NCBI GenBank assembly: GCA_017431145.1
Contig: JAFRLQ010000119.1
Coordinates: forward strand, 1-34,362
DNA: 34,362 bases
From: Clostridia bacterium
Lineage (GTDB): Bacteria > Bacillota > Clostridia > Christensenellales > Maliibacteriaceae
Direction of reading: 5' to 3'
The notes beneath the pieces were generated by a model. It was not told where the DNA came from, made no database searches, and saw nothing but the letters and a program-made list of their open reading frames with translations. The translations under genes and the position numbers were made by a program. Every line of letters starts with the position of its first letter. Within the stretch, counting starts at the first letter, position 1. Positions 24,900-33,261 of the stretch are shown one piece after another.

Positions 24900-24902
24900 G
24901 GT

Positions 24903-25898
24903 TTAGATAAAGCCCATTTTTCTGCGCACCTTGGCCAGCGTCCGGTACGCGATCTTTGAGGCTGCCTCTTCTCCGTTCTTCATGACTTCCTGAAGATATG
25001 CTTTGTCTTTCAGATACTGCCCGCAGCGCTCTCTGATCGGCGTAAGCGATTCCACAAGCCGCTCCGCAAGCGCGTTCTTCAGTTCACCGTAGCCTTTGCC
25101 TTCAAACTGCGCGGCCGCCTCCTGAGGCGTTTCATCTCCGAACGCCGCATAAATATCCAGCAGATTGGAAATACCCGGCTGTTCCTCTGAATAGCGAATC
25201 TCCCCAAGAGAATCTGTCACGGCGCGTTTGATCTTTCTTACGATCTCATCGTTGCTGTCCAGAAGACCGATATACGCGTTGGCGTCATCAGACTTCGACA
25301 TCTTCTTTGTCGGATCCTGCAGACTCATAACTCTTCCGCCGGATTCCGGAATGTACCCTTCCGGTACGACGAACGTCGGTGAATACGCGTTGTTGAAACG
25401 TTCCGCGATATTGCGCGTCAGTTCCAGATGCTGGGACTGATCCTTCCCGACCGGGACAAATTCCGCCTGATACAGCAGGATATCCGCCGCCATGAGGACC
25501 GGATAATCCAGAAGGCCCGCATTGATGTTGGTCTGATGCTTCTGACTCTTGTCCTTGAACTGGGTCATTCTGGAAAGTTCTCCCAGATAAGTGATGCAGT
25601 TCAGAAGCCACGCCAGTTCGCTGTGCGCCCCGACATGGGACTGCATGAACAGGATGCTTTTTTCTGTATCGATCCCGCAGGCAAGCAGGAGCGCCATCAT
25701 CTGCATGGAGTTCGCTCTCAGTTTCGCGGGTTCCTGGCGTACGGTGATCGCGTGAAGATCCGCCACGGCGTAGATGCACTCAAACTGTTCCTGCATCTTC
25801 ACCCAGTTCTTCAGCGCTCCGATATAGTTTCCGATCGTCGGCATTCCGGACGGCTGAACAGCAGAAAAGACACGCGGTTTTTTTGTCGTTGTTTCCAT
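24903..25898 (-). CDS. trpS: Tryptophanyl-tRNA synthetase
   Basis: This 331-residue class I aminoacyl-tRNA synthetase charges tRNA-Trp. The HIGH-equivalent is TIGN at 21-24 (PSGMPTIGNYIGAL) and the second signature KMSKS is exact at 199-203. Conserved elements GKDQSQHLELTR and DYPVLMAADILLY are present and the length is normal for bacterial TrpRS. The ATG follows AAAAGGA. It lies 14 bp downstream of thrC and 3 bp upstream of the GNAT gene. No T-box leader or tryptophan attenuator is seen before it or before the operon. Confidence 0.97.
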   Translation of the reverse strand: METTTKKPRVFSAVQPSGMPTIGNYIGALKNWVKMQEQFECIYAVADLHAITVRQEPAKLRANSMQMMALLLACGIDTEKSILFMQSHVGAHSELAWLLNCITYLGELSRMTQFKDKSQKHQTNINAGLLDYPVLMAADILLYQAEFVPVGKDQSQHLELTRNIAERFNNAYSPTFVVPEGYIPESGGRVMSLQDPTKKMSKSDDANAYIGLLDSNDEIVRKIKRAVTDSLGEIRYSEEQPGISNLLDIYAAFGDETPQEAAAQFEGKGYGELKNALAERLVESLTPIRERCGQYLKDKAYLQEVMKNGEEAASKIAYRTLAKVRRKMGFI

Positions 25899-25912
25899 GG
25901 TTCTTGTTCCTT

Positions 25913-27391
25913 TTACCCTTTGATGATGTTGAGGACGGCTTCTCCCATCCTGTCTTTTGCGCAGACCGTCGTATGGACGATCTTTGCTTCCCTCAGCGCC
26001 GCAAGCGGGCCGGGGATCGAGGTCCCCGTTTTCCGCGCCAGCTGATCCGCCTGTGCGAAGATGTCTTCTTCAGGCTTCTCCCCCAGCGCTTCCAGCACGG
26101 CATCCGTAAATTTATACGGGCTCGCAGTGGATACGATCACGGTCACGGTATCGTCATCAGGGAACGTCTCCCTGTATTTCCCGTATACGCCTGCGCCGAC
26201 CGCTGTATGCGGATCGATCACGTAGCCGTACCGGTCCCAAACCTCCCGGATCGTCCGGCTCGTTTCCTCTTCCGCGCACTTCTGTGCCCAGAAGCCCTCT
26301 CGGATCGTATCAAACAGTTCCGCACTGTCGTACCGTTTTCCGTCCGACAGTTCCTCCATGCGGGAACGCACCCACTGCGCGTCTTTCGTCCGCAGATACA
26401 GCAGCCGCTCCAGATTGCTGGAAACGAGGATATCCATGGAAGGCGAGATCGTGCGGTAGAACGTCCTGTCGCTGTCGTAGACGCCCTTTTCAAAGAAATC
26501 CACGAGCACGTCGTTACTGTTGGATGCGCAGATCAGTTGTCCCACGGGCAGGCCCATAAGACGCGCGAACTCCGCTGCAAGAATATCTCCGAAGTTCCCG
26601 GTCGGCACCACGTAATGTACCGGCTCTCCCTCCCGGATCTTTCCTTCCTTCAGAAGATCCGCGTATGTGGAATAATAATAGACGATCTGAGGCATCAGGC
26701 GCGCCCAGTTGATAGAGTTGGCGGAAGACAATGATACGCCGAGCCTGTCCAGCGTCTCGTTGAACGCGCGGTCTCCGAACAGTTTCTTTACGCCTGTCTG
26801 GCAGTCATCGAAGTTTCCCTCCACTGCGACGACATGCGTATTGGCACCCTTCTGCGTCGCCATCTGAAGATACTGCGCGCGGCTTACTCCGTCCTTGGGA
26901 TAAAAGACGATGATGCGCGTTCCTTTTACGTCGCAGAATCCTTCGAGCGCCGCTTTTCCTGTATCCCCGCTCGTTGCGACAAGGATCAGGATCTCGTTTT
27001 CATTCCTGCTTTTCACAGACGCAAGCGGGAGAAGCCGCGGCATTGCCTGAAGCGCGACGTCTTTGAACGCCATCGTCGGTCCGTGAAACAGTTCCATGAC
27101 GAAAAGCCTGTCTGTCAGGCTGTGGATCTGCTCCACATCCGGTGTGGCGAATCTTCCCTCCGCATACGCTCCACGGACGACCTGTTCCAGTTCCTCATCC
27201 GTGAAATCATCCAGATAAGCGGAAAAGACCGTTTTCGCGCGTTGTGTGTAGTCCATGCCGCAGAGTGTTTTCACATCGATCTGCGGGATCTGCATAGGGA
27301 CGAAGAGGCCACCATCGGAAGCGATCCCCTCCAATATGACCTCATGCGCCGTTTTCTGATTCTTTTGATCACGTGTACTGCAAAACAGCAT
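25913..27391 (-). CDS. thrC: Threonine synthase
   Basis: This 492-residue PLP-dependent enzyme converts O-phosphohomoserine to threonine. The PLP lysine is K110 in HGPTMAFKDVALQ, and the phosphate-binding loop is ATSGDTGKAA (about 149-158). N-terminal features STRDQK and EGIASDGGLFVP are typical of the longer ThrC class found in E. coli, yeast and clostridia. Start ATG 27391 lies 6 bp after the stop of the P-loop gene, with GGAGG inside that gene's end. No hom or thrB gene is adjacent; it sits instead with trpS. Confidence 0.97.
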   Translation of the reverse strand: MLFCSTRDQKNQKTAHEVILEGIASDGGLFVPMQIPQIDVKTLCGMDYTQRAKTVFSAYLDDFTDEELEQVVRGAYAEGRFATPDVEQIHSLTDRLFVMELFHGPTMAFKDVALQAMPRLLPLASVKSRNENEILILVATSGDTGKAALEGFCDVKGTRIIVFYPKDGVSRAQYLQMATQKGANTHVVAVEGNFDDCQTGVKKLFGDRAFNETLDRLGVSLSSANSINWARLMPQIVYYYSTYADLLKEGKIREGEPVHYVVPTGNFGDILAAEFARLMGLPVGQLICASNSNDVLVDFFEKGVYDSDRTFYRTISPSMDILVSSNLERLLYLRTKDAQWVRSRMEELSDGKRYDSAELFDTIREGFWAQKCAEEETSRTIREVWDRYGYVIDPHTAVGAGVYGKYRETFPDDDTVTVIVSTASPYKFTDAVLEALGEKPEEDIFAQADQLARKTGTSIPGPLAALREAKIVHTTVCAKDRMGEAVLNIIKG

Positions 27392-27397
27392 ACGGTC

Positions 27398-27814
27398 TTA
27401 TGCCTCCTGGATCCATCCCTGCGCATACTCGGGGATCTCCGAAGGATCCGCGGATACGCTGAGGACCATATTGATATTGTGCTGGTTCAGCACAACGTTC
27501 AGATTCTTAAAGAAGTCTTCCAGTTCGTTCATGTTCACGCCAACGATCTTGAGGAAAGCGTCCACATAGATCGCTTCCAGATCATAGTCCTGTGCGGCAA
27601 GACCGCAGATGAATCCATAGAATGTGTTCGGATTGGAGATATAATACTCGCTCGCATCTACAAAACGCACCTGATGCACGACATCGTACAGATAATCCTT
27701 TCCTTTATCAATGAACAGGATGTTCCCGTGACGGACACTGGCCGCTTCGTTGGTCTGCGCGATCAGTCTCTTTGTCTTACCGGAACCCTTGCGCCCTGCG
27801 ATAATCTGAATCAT
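27398..27814 (-). CDS. Small P-loop ATPase, function unknown
   Basis: This encodes a 138-residue soluble protein with a perfect Walker A at residues 7-14 (GRKGSGKT) right at the N terminus. A hydrophobic strand ending in Asp (YDLEAIYVDAF) is a possible Walker B. The rest is short of the length of usual kinases or motor ATPases. Similar small proteins are often annotated vaguely (for example as twitching-motility ATP-binding proteins) without good evidence. It is the first gene of the thrC-trpS-GNAT operon, separated from thrC by 6 bp, which hints at a housekeeping role. ATG at 27814 follows AAAGGAGGAAA. I do not assign a function. Confidence 0.85.
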   Translation of the reverse strand: MIQIIAGRKGSGKTKRLIAQTNEAASVRHGNILFIDKGKDYLYDVVHQVRFVDASEYYISNPNTFYGFICGLAAQDYDLEAIYVDAFLKIVGVNMNELEDFFKNLNVVLNQHNINMVLSVSADPSEIPEYAQGWIQEA

Positions 27815-27864
27815 TCCTGTTTCCTCCTTTAATGAGACGGCAATGCTCCCGCTGCCTTTTTTTC

Positions 27865-27870
27865 ATTATA
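27865..27870 (-). promoter_or_regulatory. -10 box of the P-loop/thrC/trpS operon
   Basis: The minus strand reads GCGTTATAAT, -10 TATAAT about 50 bp before the first ATG. No clear -35. The short leader leaves no room for a T-box. Confidence 0.5.
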
Positions 27871-27956
27871 ACGCATTCCGCCGGTTCTAGAAAGGGAGAA
27901 CTTGCACACTCCGTGAACCGGAATCTTTAATCTTATGTGAACTTTTCCCGTTTCAG

Positions 27957-27986
27957 TTTACATGATCGGCAGTCCGTTCCTATAAT
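27957..27986 (+). promoter_or_regulatory. Promoter of the VanW-domain gene
   Basis: A -35 box TTTACA (27957-27962), an 18-bp spacer and a consensus -10 TATAAT (27981-27986) lie 37 bp before the ATG at 28024. This also rules out an earlier in-frame start at 27937. Confidence 0.7.
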
Positions 27987-28023
27987 AAGTTCAGTGACAA
28001 TTTATCATTCGGGAAAAAAGGCC

Positions 28024-29889
28024 ATGGCAGACGATTATCGCAGACACATCACAGATCCTTTCGAAGATAACCCGGCAAACGATCCCTTCGCAGCGGAGGT
28101 TGCATCGGCGGATCTTGTTCCCTCCGGGTTTGTTCAGCGCGCTCTTCCGACCGCGGAGCCTGCCTTTACTTACCAGCAGATCCCGGACGCCGTCATCGTA
28201 ACGGAATCATTCGATCCCTCCGAACTGGATGATACGGTCTTCCTCGAGGACAGTGAGCCTGACGTTCAGGTCCCCGTTTATGCCGAACAGCCTGACGAGG
28301 AGGAGCCGGACTATCTGATCCGGGATATCTATGACGATTACGAAAGATCCTCCGGCGGACCGGATGCGGATCCCAATCCCGTCTATACGCTGATACGGGG
28401 CGGCACGACTCCCCCGTCCATCCTGTTTACGATCCTCTTTTTTACCGTCCTGGCAGCCTGTATCGGGTTCTCCGGCTACAATATGGCTTCACGGTACATC
28501 CGGGAAACCGCGCTTCTTGACCGGGACACCTTTTTCCGCGTCTCGATCGGAGAAGCAGTGCTGACCGGCATGGAAAAAGAGGAAGCGCTTGAATACGTCA
28601 ACGACACCTACAGTGAGGAGAGTTTCGGTCAGTCCGTTCAGTTCATCGGTGAGACAGACAGTTTTTCCGTTCCGCTTTCCGTGTTCTCCCCTGTCTATGA
28701 TACCGAAAAAGTCATCGATGAAGCCTGGGGGATCGGCCACAGCGGCACACGCGCACAGCGTCTGCGTGCGATCTACGCCTCCAACGGCGTTCCCGTCCGC
28801 TATGCCGCGCCATGTACGCTCACTGCTTCCGCGATCAGTACGTATGTCGACGAACTGGCGGAAAAGATCGATCTTCCCGTAAAAGAGCCTTCCATCACTG
28901 TCAATCCGGACAACGACGGCGAAAACAATCTCTTCCTTATGGAAGAGGAACAGATCGGAAAGAAACTGGACCGCGAGCAGCTCGTACAGGATATTACAGA
29001 CTGCGTGCGCAATGATTTCAAACCAATCCGCCTTCATGTCGAAACGCTGGAGCCCTCCGCGACCCTTGCCGAACTGAAGGAAAACGTCCAGCTGATACGC
29101 AGCTTTACGACCAAATACGATTATCTTCCCAACCGCGTATTCAATATCCACCGTGCAACAGACGTCATCAACGGCACTGTCCTGCAACCCGGCGAAGTCT
29201 TCTCTTTCAACGGACTGATCGGAAACACATCGATTCCTTCCAACGGGTACAAAGAATGGTATGTGATCGTCGGCGGAAAATCCGAAATGGACTACGGCGG
29301 CGGCGTATGCCAGGCAGCAACGACGCTGTACAACGCAGCGGTCAGATGCGATATGGAGATCCTGCAGCGCGCTCCCCATTCCATTGCTTCCTCCTATGTG
29401 CCCCGCGGTCAGGACGCGACCATCGCATACGGCGCGCATGACATGAGTTTCCGCAATACCAGCGATCAACCCATCTATATCTTCGGTTCCTATACCAACA
29501 CGAGCGTGACCTTCCAGATCTGGGGAAGACCTCTGGACGACGGCATCACGATCGAAATGGAGTCTGAACTTCTTGGCACACACGCCCCCGGAGATCCCGT
29601 GATCACGCAGGATGCCTCCAAGCCCGCCGGCTACCGTGAAACGACCCTGACTGCCCTCAACGGCTATGATGTGCGCGTCTATAAAGTCTGGTTCAACAAG
29701 GACGGAGTCAAGATCCGCAGCGTGGTCGATCACACGGACAGTTACCCCGCCCGGCGCGCGCAGATCACGGTAGGTCCCGAACCGGTCGCAACACCCGCGC
29801 CGACAGCCACGGCGCCGACGCCGCCTCCGCCGCCGGATCCGACCCCCGAAACGACGCCGGATCAGAACGAAGATTCGGAAACGCCGTAA
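28024..29889 (+). CDS. Membrane-anchored VanW-domain protein
   Basis: This encodes 621 residues. A long acidic cytoplasmic N-terminal region (about 1-130, rich in Asp, Glu and Pro) precedes one transmembrane helix (about 133-155). Outside lies a peptidoglycan-binding-type region (about 165-345, resembling PG_binding_4 found before VanW domains). The VanW domain follows (about 365-495), with GEVFSFNGLIG and the conserved GGGVCQAATTLYNAA. A beta-rich segment and a Pro/Thr-rich tail (about 580-621) end the protein. VanW domains are widespread in clostridial envelope proteins; they were first noted beside vancomycin resistance genes, but no reaction is established. The start at 28024 is fixed by a promoter directly upstream; the ribosome binding site is weak (GGGAAAAAAGG). 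No resistance genes accompany it. Confidence 0.9.
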   Translation: MADDYRRHITDPFEDNPANDPFAAEVASADLVPSGFVQRALPTAEPAFTYQQIPDAVIVTESFDPSELDDTVFLEDSEPDVQVPVYAEQPDEEEPDYLIRDIYDDYERSSGGPDADPNPVYTLIRGGTTPPSILFTILFFTVLAACIGFSGYNMASRYIRETALLDRDTFFRVSIGEAVLTGMEKEEALEYVNDTYSEESFGQSVQFIGETDSFSVPLSVFSPVYDTEKVIDEAWGIGHSGTRAQRLRAIYASNGVPVRYAAPCTLTASAISTYVDELAEKIDLPVKEPSITVNPDNDGENNLFLMEEEQIGKKLDREQLVQDITDCVRNDFKPIRLHVETLEPSATLAELKENVQLIRSFTTKYDYLPNRVFNIHRATDVINGTVLQPGEVFSFNGLIGNTSIPSNGYKEWYVIVGGKSEMDYGGGVCQAATTLYNAAVRCDMEILQRAPHSIASSYVPRGQDATIAYGAHDMSFRNTSDQPIYIFGSYTNTSVTFQIWGRPLDDGITIEMESELLGTHAPGDPVITQDASKPAGYRETTLTALNGYDVRVYKVWFNKDGVKIRSVVDHTDSYPARRAQITVGPEPVATPAPTATAPTPPPPPDPTPETTPDQNEDSETP

Positions 29890-29905
29890 CATCCGTTATT
29901 CAGGC

Positions 29906-29936
29906 AAAAAAACGCCGCACAGGAATCCTGTGCGGC
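29906..29936 (-). terminator. Terminator of the propeller/cvpA operon (and weakly of VanW gene)
   Basis: An 11-bp stem GCCGCACAGGA/TCCTGTGCGGC has a T7 run on the minus strand and only a weak TTATTCATTT on the plus strand. Confidence 0.85.
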
Positions 29937-29963
29937 TTATTCATTTCCGTTTCAATTGCCGTC

Positions 29964-30683
29964 TCAGCCAAGCGTACCTCTGATGTGTCTCACAAGGAAC
30001 GCTGAATTGTAGAAGATCGAACCGATCGCGCTGCTCGTGAACCATTCCTGAATCTTCGCGATCCCGAGGATCGACATGCCTGTGGGAACAAGCATGAACA
30101 GCACTCTTACGAACAAAACGCCGATCAGCAACCCAACGACCATGCCCGCGACCGAATCAAACTGTCTGAGAACAGGAGGTCTGACTGCCGCGCCGACCGA
30201 GCCGACGATCAGCTCGAACACGAAGAACGCAACGATAAACAGCGCAACGAAGGAAACGACGTGCAGCACGGAGATCGCGATCGTCTGGTTGAAATACTCC
30301 TCGATCGTTGCGAGTCCCTGGTCCGCAAACGCCTTGTTTGCGATGTTCTTTTCGATCAGCCGGATCATGAACTGCGGCACTGCCGTACAGTTCTGGGCCG
30401 CTTTGGCAATTTCCTGCTCCGAAGCCGCCGTGATCACGGTCCGCGAAAGTTCGATATTGCCGATCATTTCGCCCGCGTCGGTGAACTGCAGCACGAAATT
30501 CAGCGCATTGAACTTTTCGATCAGAAATGCGCCGATCTGATGATATCCGAACATCGCCACGATGACCGCCGCGATCGCAGAGATCGTATGCATGAGGCTG
30601 TTCAGAAATCCTCTGTACCAGCCGATCAGGCCAAACAGCAGGATCACGCCTATGATTGCCATATCTATCATATTGAAATTCAC
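29964..30683 (-). CDS. cvpA: CvpA family membrane protein
   Basis: This 239-residue CvpA-type integral membrane protein has the typical N terminus (IDMAIIGVILLFGLIGWYRGFL) and four membrane segments (about 6-26, 30-48, 138-165 and 182-205). A soluble loop of about 85 residues lies between helices 2 and 3. CvpA proteins are linked to envelope maintenance and, in E. coli, to colicin V production; the molecular role is not settled. The GTG start at 30683 has AAAGGAG 10 bp upstream. It lies 19 bp after the propeller-like gene, forming a two-gene operon that ends at the strong terminator 29906-29936. Confidence 0.88.
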   Translation of the reverse strand: MNFNMIDMAIIGVILLFGLIGWYRGFLNSLMHTISAIAAVIVAMFGYHQIGAFLIEKFNALNFVLQFTDAGEMIGNIELSRTVITAASEQEIAKAAQNCTAVPQFMIRLIEKNIANKAFADQGLATIEEYFNQTIAISVLHVVSFVALFIVAFFVFELIVGSVGAAVRPPVLRQFDSVAGMVVGLLIGVLFVRVLFMLVPTGMSILGIAKIQEWFTSSAIGSIFYNSAFLVRHIRGTLG

Positions 30684-30702
30684 GATCTTATCGCTCCTTT
30701 GT

Positions 30703-31767
30703 TCACATCAGTCGACTGATCCACTGTTCTCCGTCAAACAGAAGGATCCGGTTTCTGTTCAGTGCGCGTGCGTCACTGTACATGCCTTCAAACTGCACAC
30801 GTCTGATCTTCATATAATCCGATACACGGTATCCGATCAGGTGGTCACCTAGAAAATAATACATTCTGTGATTCTGGAAAAACGTAGTTCCCGCATCCGG
30901 TGCCACCGTAAAGTCCGAATAGTTGTACAGTGTCCGGTACGTACCGCTTTCCCGGTCATGCAACGTCAGAACGACATGCCCCTTTTCCAGGTCCTTGCGG
31001 ACCTCGTACATTCCTCCGGCAGCTTTCTGCCATTGCAGCGCACCTGTACGATTATAACATAGAATCTGTCCGGTTCCTATTGCTATCACGCTTTTTTCGT
31101 CCATTGCCACGTCATAGACGATCTGCTCCGGGATCGCGATCCGTGCAAGGAGCGTCTGCTCCCGGACATTGAAGAGATAGATCCTTGATACCGGCATGGA
31201 CCCTTCCGCATTGATCGTCAGTATCCACAGCGTCTGTCCGCTGACTCCTGCGCCTGTAATGATATCCCCCTCCAGGAATTCCCCGGTCGACACCTCGTCC
31301 AGCTGTCTTCCCTGAGCGTCGAACACATAGACGACTCCTGTCTTTTCATCGTTCAGCACCAGCACGCTGAACAATTGATCCTGACAGTCGACAGACCGGA
31401 TCTTTCCGTCCGTATCCATCTTCGAAAACAGCTGACCGTTTTTTCCGATAACAAAAAGTCTGTCCTGACTGTACGCCACCACATACTTTCCGGCAGCACA
31501 GAGCTGATCCGCTCCGTCCACTCCGATATCAAACAGCCGTTTTCCGTGACTGGTGTACCCTTCCAGAACTCCGTCCTTCAGGGCATAGACCCTGCTTTTC
31601 ACAGTCAGGACCTCTGCGTCCGGCGCAATGGCGAATGACTCCGTGCGCATCTGATAGCGTACGAGGAAGAAACACCCGCAAAGGAACGCAAAAAACAAAA
31701 CGGCTGAAAGTACCGTCCGTCTGCGTCTCTTTCTCCTTCTCAGAGAGGAGATCTGCCCCTCCATCAT
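30703..31767 (-). CDS. Membrane-anchored propeller-like protein (DUF5711-like)
   Basis: This encodes 354 residues. A highly basic N terminus (RRRKRRRR) and one membrane helix (about 19-38) place the rest outside the cell. The extracellular part is a series of about seven beta-rich units of 40-45 residues with patterns such as GKYVVAYSQDRLFVIGKNGQLF. This suggests a beta-propeller resembling proteins annotated DUF5711 in clostridia. No catalytic motif is visible. Two adjacent ATGs (31767, 31764) are possible; the ribosome binding site is weak (AGAGGA, about 13 bp upstream). It leads an operon with cvpA 19 bp downstream. The function is unknown; the family name is my recollection and should be treated as moderate. 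Confidence 0.75.
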   Translation of the reverse strand: MMEGQISSLRRRKRRRRTVLSAVLFFAFLCGCFFLVRYQMRTESFAIAPDAEVLTVKSRVYALKDGVLEGYTSHGKRLFDIGVDGADQLCAAGKYVVAYSQDRLFVIGKNGQLFSKMDTDGKIRSVDCQDQLFSVLVLNDEKTGVVYVFDAQGRQLDEVSTGEFLEGDIITGAGVSGQTLWILTINAEGSMPVSRIYLFNVREQTLLARIAIPEQIVYDVAMDEKSVIAIGTGQILCYNRTGALQWQKAAGGMYEVRKDLEKGHVVLTLHDRESGTYRTLYNYSDFTVAPDAGTTFFQNHRMYYFLGDHLIGYRVSDYMKIRRVQFEGMYSDARALNRNRILLFDGEQWISRLM

Positions 31768-31864
31768 CTTTCGTGTTCATCCTCTGCCCTTTGATATGCT
31801 TAAATGTACTCTTTTTTCCTTTTTGCGTCAATTTTCTTCAGCATTCCGTATGTTTTTCGGCATG

Positions 31865-31873
31865 TGATATAAT
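31865..31873 (+). promoter_or_regulatory. Extended -10 promoter of the sugar kinase/ABC-F unit
   Basis: TG-A-TATAAT (hexamer 31868-31873) lies 32 bp before the kinase ATG. No strong -35 box, as is common for extended -10 promoters. Confidence 0.55.
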
Positions 31874-31905
31874 AGATGCAATGATTTTGTTCATTGGAGG
31901 CTGCA

Positions 31906-33222
31906 ATGTATTACCTTGCTTTTGATATCGGCAGTTCCTTTACGAAGCTCGCTGTTCTGGATTCCCAGACCCGGACTGCCGAGACCGTAGCTTACCGCCC
32001 GACGCTGCCGCGCCTTGAAGCGCCTGCAGGCCATTTCGATCTGGACGCGGAATTGCTTCTGGATACTGTCCGTTCGATGCTGGAGGAACAGGTCGCGCAG
32101 GGACAGACCTATCACGGGATCTTTTTCTCCACACAGATGCACGGCTTCATCTTGACCCGGAACGGCCGTGCGATCACACCGTATGTGACATGACAGGATG
32201 CCCGCGCGGAAGTGCCGCGTGAAGACGGCAAAAAAGATATCGATGAGCTGAAGGAAAAACTGGGTCACGAGTGCATCCTTTCCATGGGGACCCGTTACAA
32301 AGCAGGACTTGCCGCATGCAGCCTTTATTCGATGCTGAAAGATGAGAACCTGGATCTGGAAGGGGCGCGTTTTGATACGCTCGGGAGCTTCCTGATCTCC
32401 CGTCTCTCTGACGAGGGGCGTCACGGCTGTCATCTGACGGATGCTGCCTCCACCGGCTTTGCTGTTGCCGCTGAGAGTATATGGAATCAGGAAACGATCA
32501 AAACCGTCGGCGTGCAGGAGCTTGCATTCCCTGAGATCGTAAGCGAAACAGAGCCGCTCGGAACTTTCCACGGCATCCCGTTCTATGCTGCGATCGGAGA
32601 TCATCAGGCAAGCGTATACGGATCCGGCGAAGGGATCGAATCCTCCGTTTCTCTGACGATCGGTACGGCGACCATTATCTGCGCAGTCGCGCCAGGGTAT
32701 GTGCATGCGGATATGGAAGTACGTCCGTATTTCGACGACCAGTGCCTGATGACGATCACCCGGCAGCCCGGCGGACGCGTGATCGATGTCGTGATCGAAC
32801 TGGTGCGTGACAGCATCGCGCTTTATACGGGAGAAAAGCCTCCTGTTCAGGATGTATGGGCAAAGCTTCTTGACGATGTCCATGAGGACACGCAGGGGCT
32901 TCATGTCACACCGGACTTCTACATCGGTCTTGGAGAAGGTTCCATCGACACGATCTCTCCGGTCAATCTGACAGCTTCGAATCTGTTCTGCGCGGCTCTG
33001 GACAGTCTCGCGGAGGCGTATTGCGGCCCGATTGAGCGGCTCCGTTCCCATAACCCCGCCATCGACCGGCTGATCCTCTGCGGCGGCAGGCTTTCCAAAC
33101 TGCCCGCACTGCATGAACGGCTCCATAAAAAGACCGGACTTCCTGTCTACACCGCTCCGCACCGCGACGCCGCCTTCTACGGTCTCATGCGAATTGCGAT
33201 GAAACTGGAACAATCACTTTAA
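31906..33222 (+). pseudogene. FGGY-family sugar kinase with in-frame UGA
   Basis: The full frame spans 438 codons and encodes a carbohydrate kinase of the FGGY type, which phosphorylates a sugar or polyol with ATP. Visible motifs are the N-terminal phosphate loop FDIGSSFTKLAV, the central LTIGTATIICA region and the C-terminal adenosine motif LILCGGRLSKLP. At 32191-32193 the frame is broken by TGA in the context TPYVT-stop-QDARA, exactly where the family has a conserved Trp (WQD.R), consistent with a single TGG-to-TGA change. The rest is intact. UGA followed by C is a leaky stop context, so partial read-through is conceivable. ATG at 31906 has GGAGG 5 bp upstream; downstream of the stop no good restart is evident. 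Substrate unknown. The next gene is ABC-F, 39 bp later. Confidence 0.88.
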
Positions 33223-33261
33223 ACAGAAATCAATCACCCGTTTTTTCACTGAAAGGAAACC

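Noticed and set aside
27815-28023. T-box or tryptophan/threonine leader before the thrC-trpS operon
   Set aside because: The mapped -10 box leaves only about 45 nt of leader, and no T-box core sequence is seen.
28024-29889. Vancomycin resistance locus
   Set aside because: A VanW domain alone is common in clostridial envelope proteins; no vanA/B/H/X/Y ligase, dehydrogenase or dipeptidase genes are present.
28489-29892. Minus-strand open frame of about 467 codons opposite the VanW gene
   Set aside because: The plus strand carries a promoter, membrane helix and VanW motifs; the antisense frame is Arg-rich and unrecognisable.
32191-32193. UGA read as tryptophan by an alternative genetic code
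   Set aside because: Many intact genes in the window end in TGA (for example at 2991, 15584, 19218), so a code-wide reassignment is not consistent.
31891-33213. Minus-strand open frame of about 440 codons opposite the sugar kinase
   Set aside because: Tempting because the sense frame is interrupted, but the sense frame has clear FGGY motifs on both sides of the stop and the antisense frame has none.
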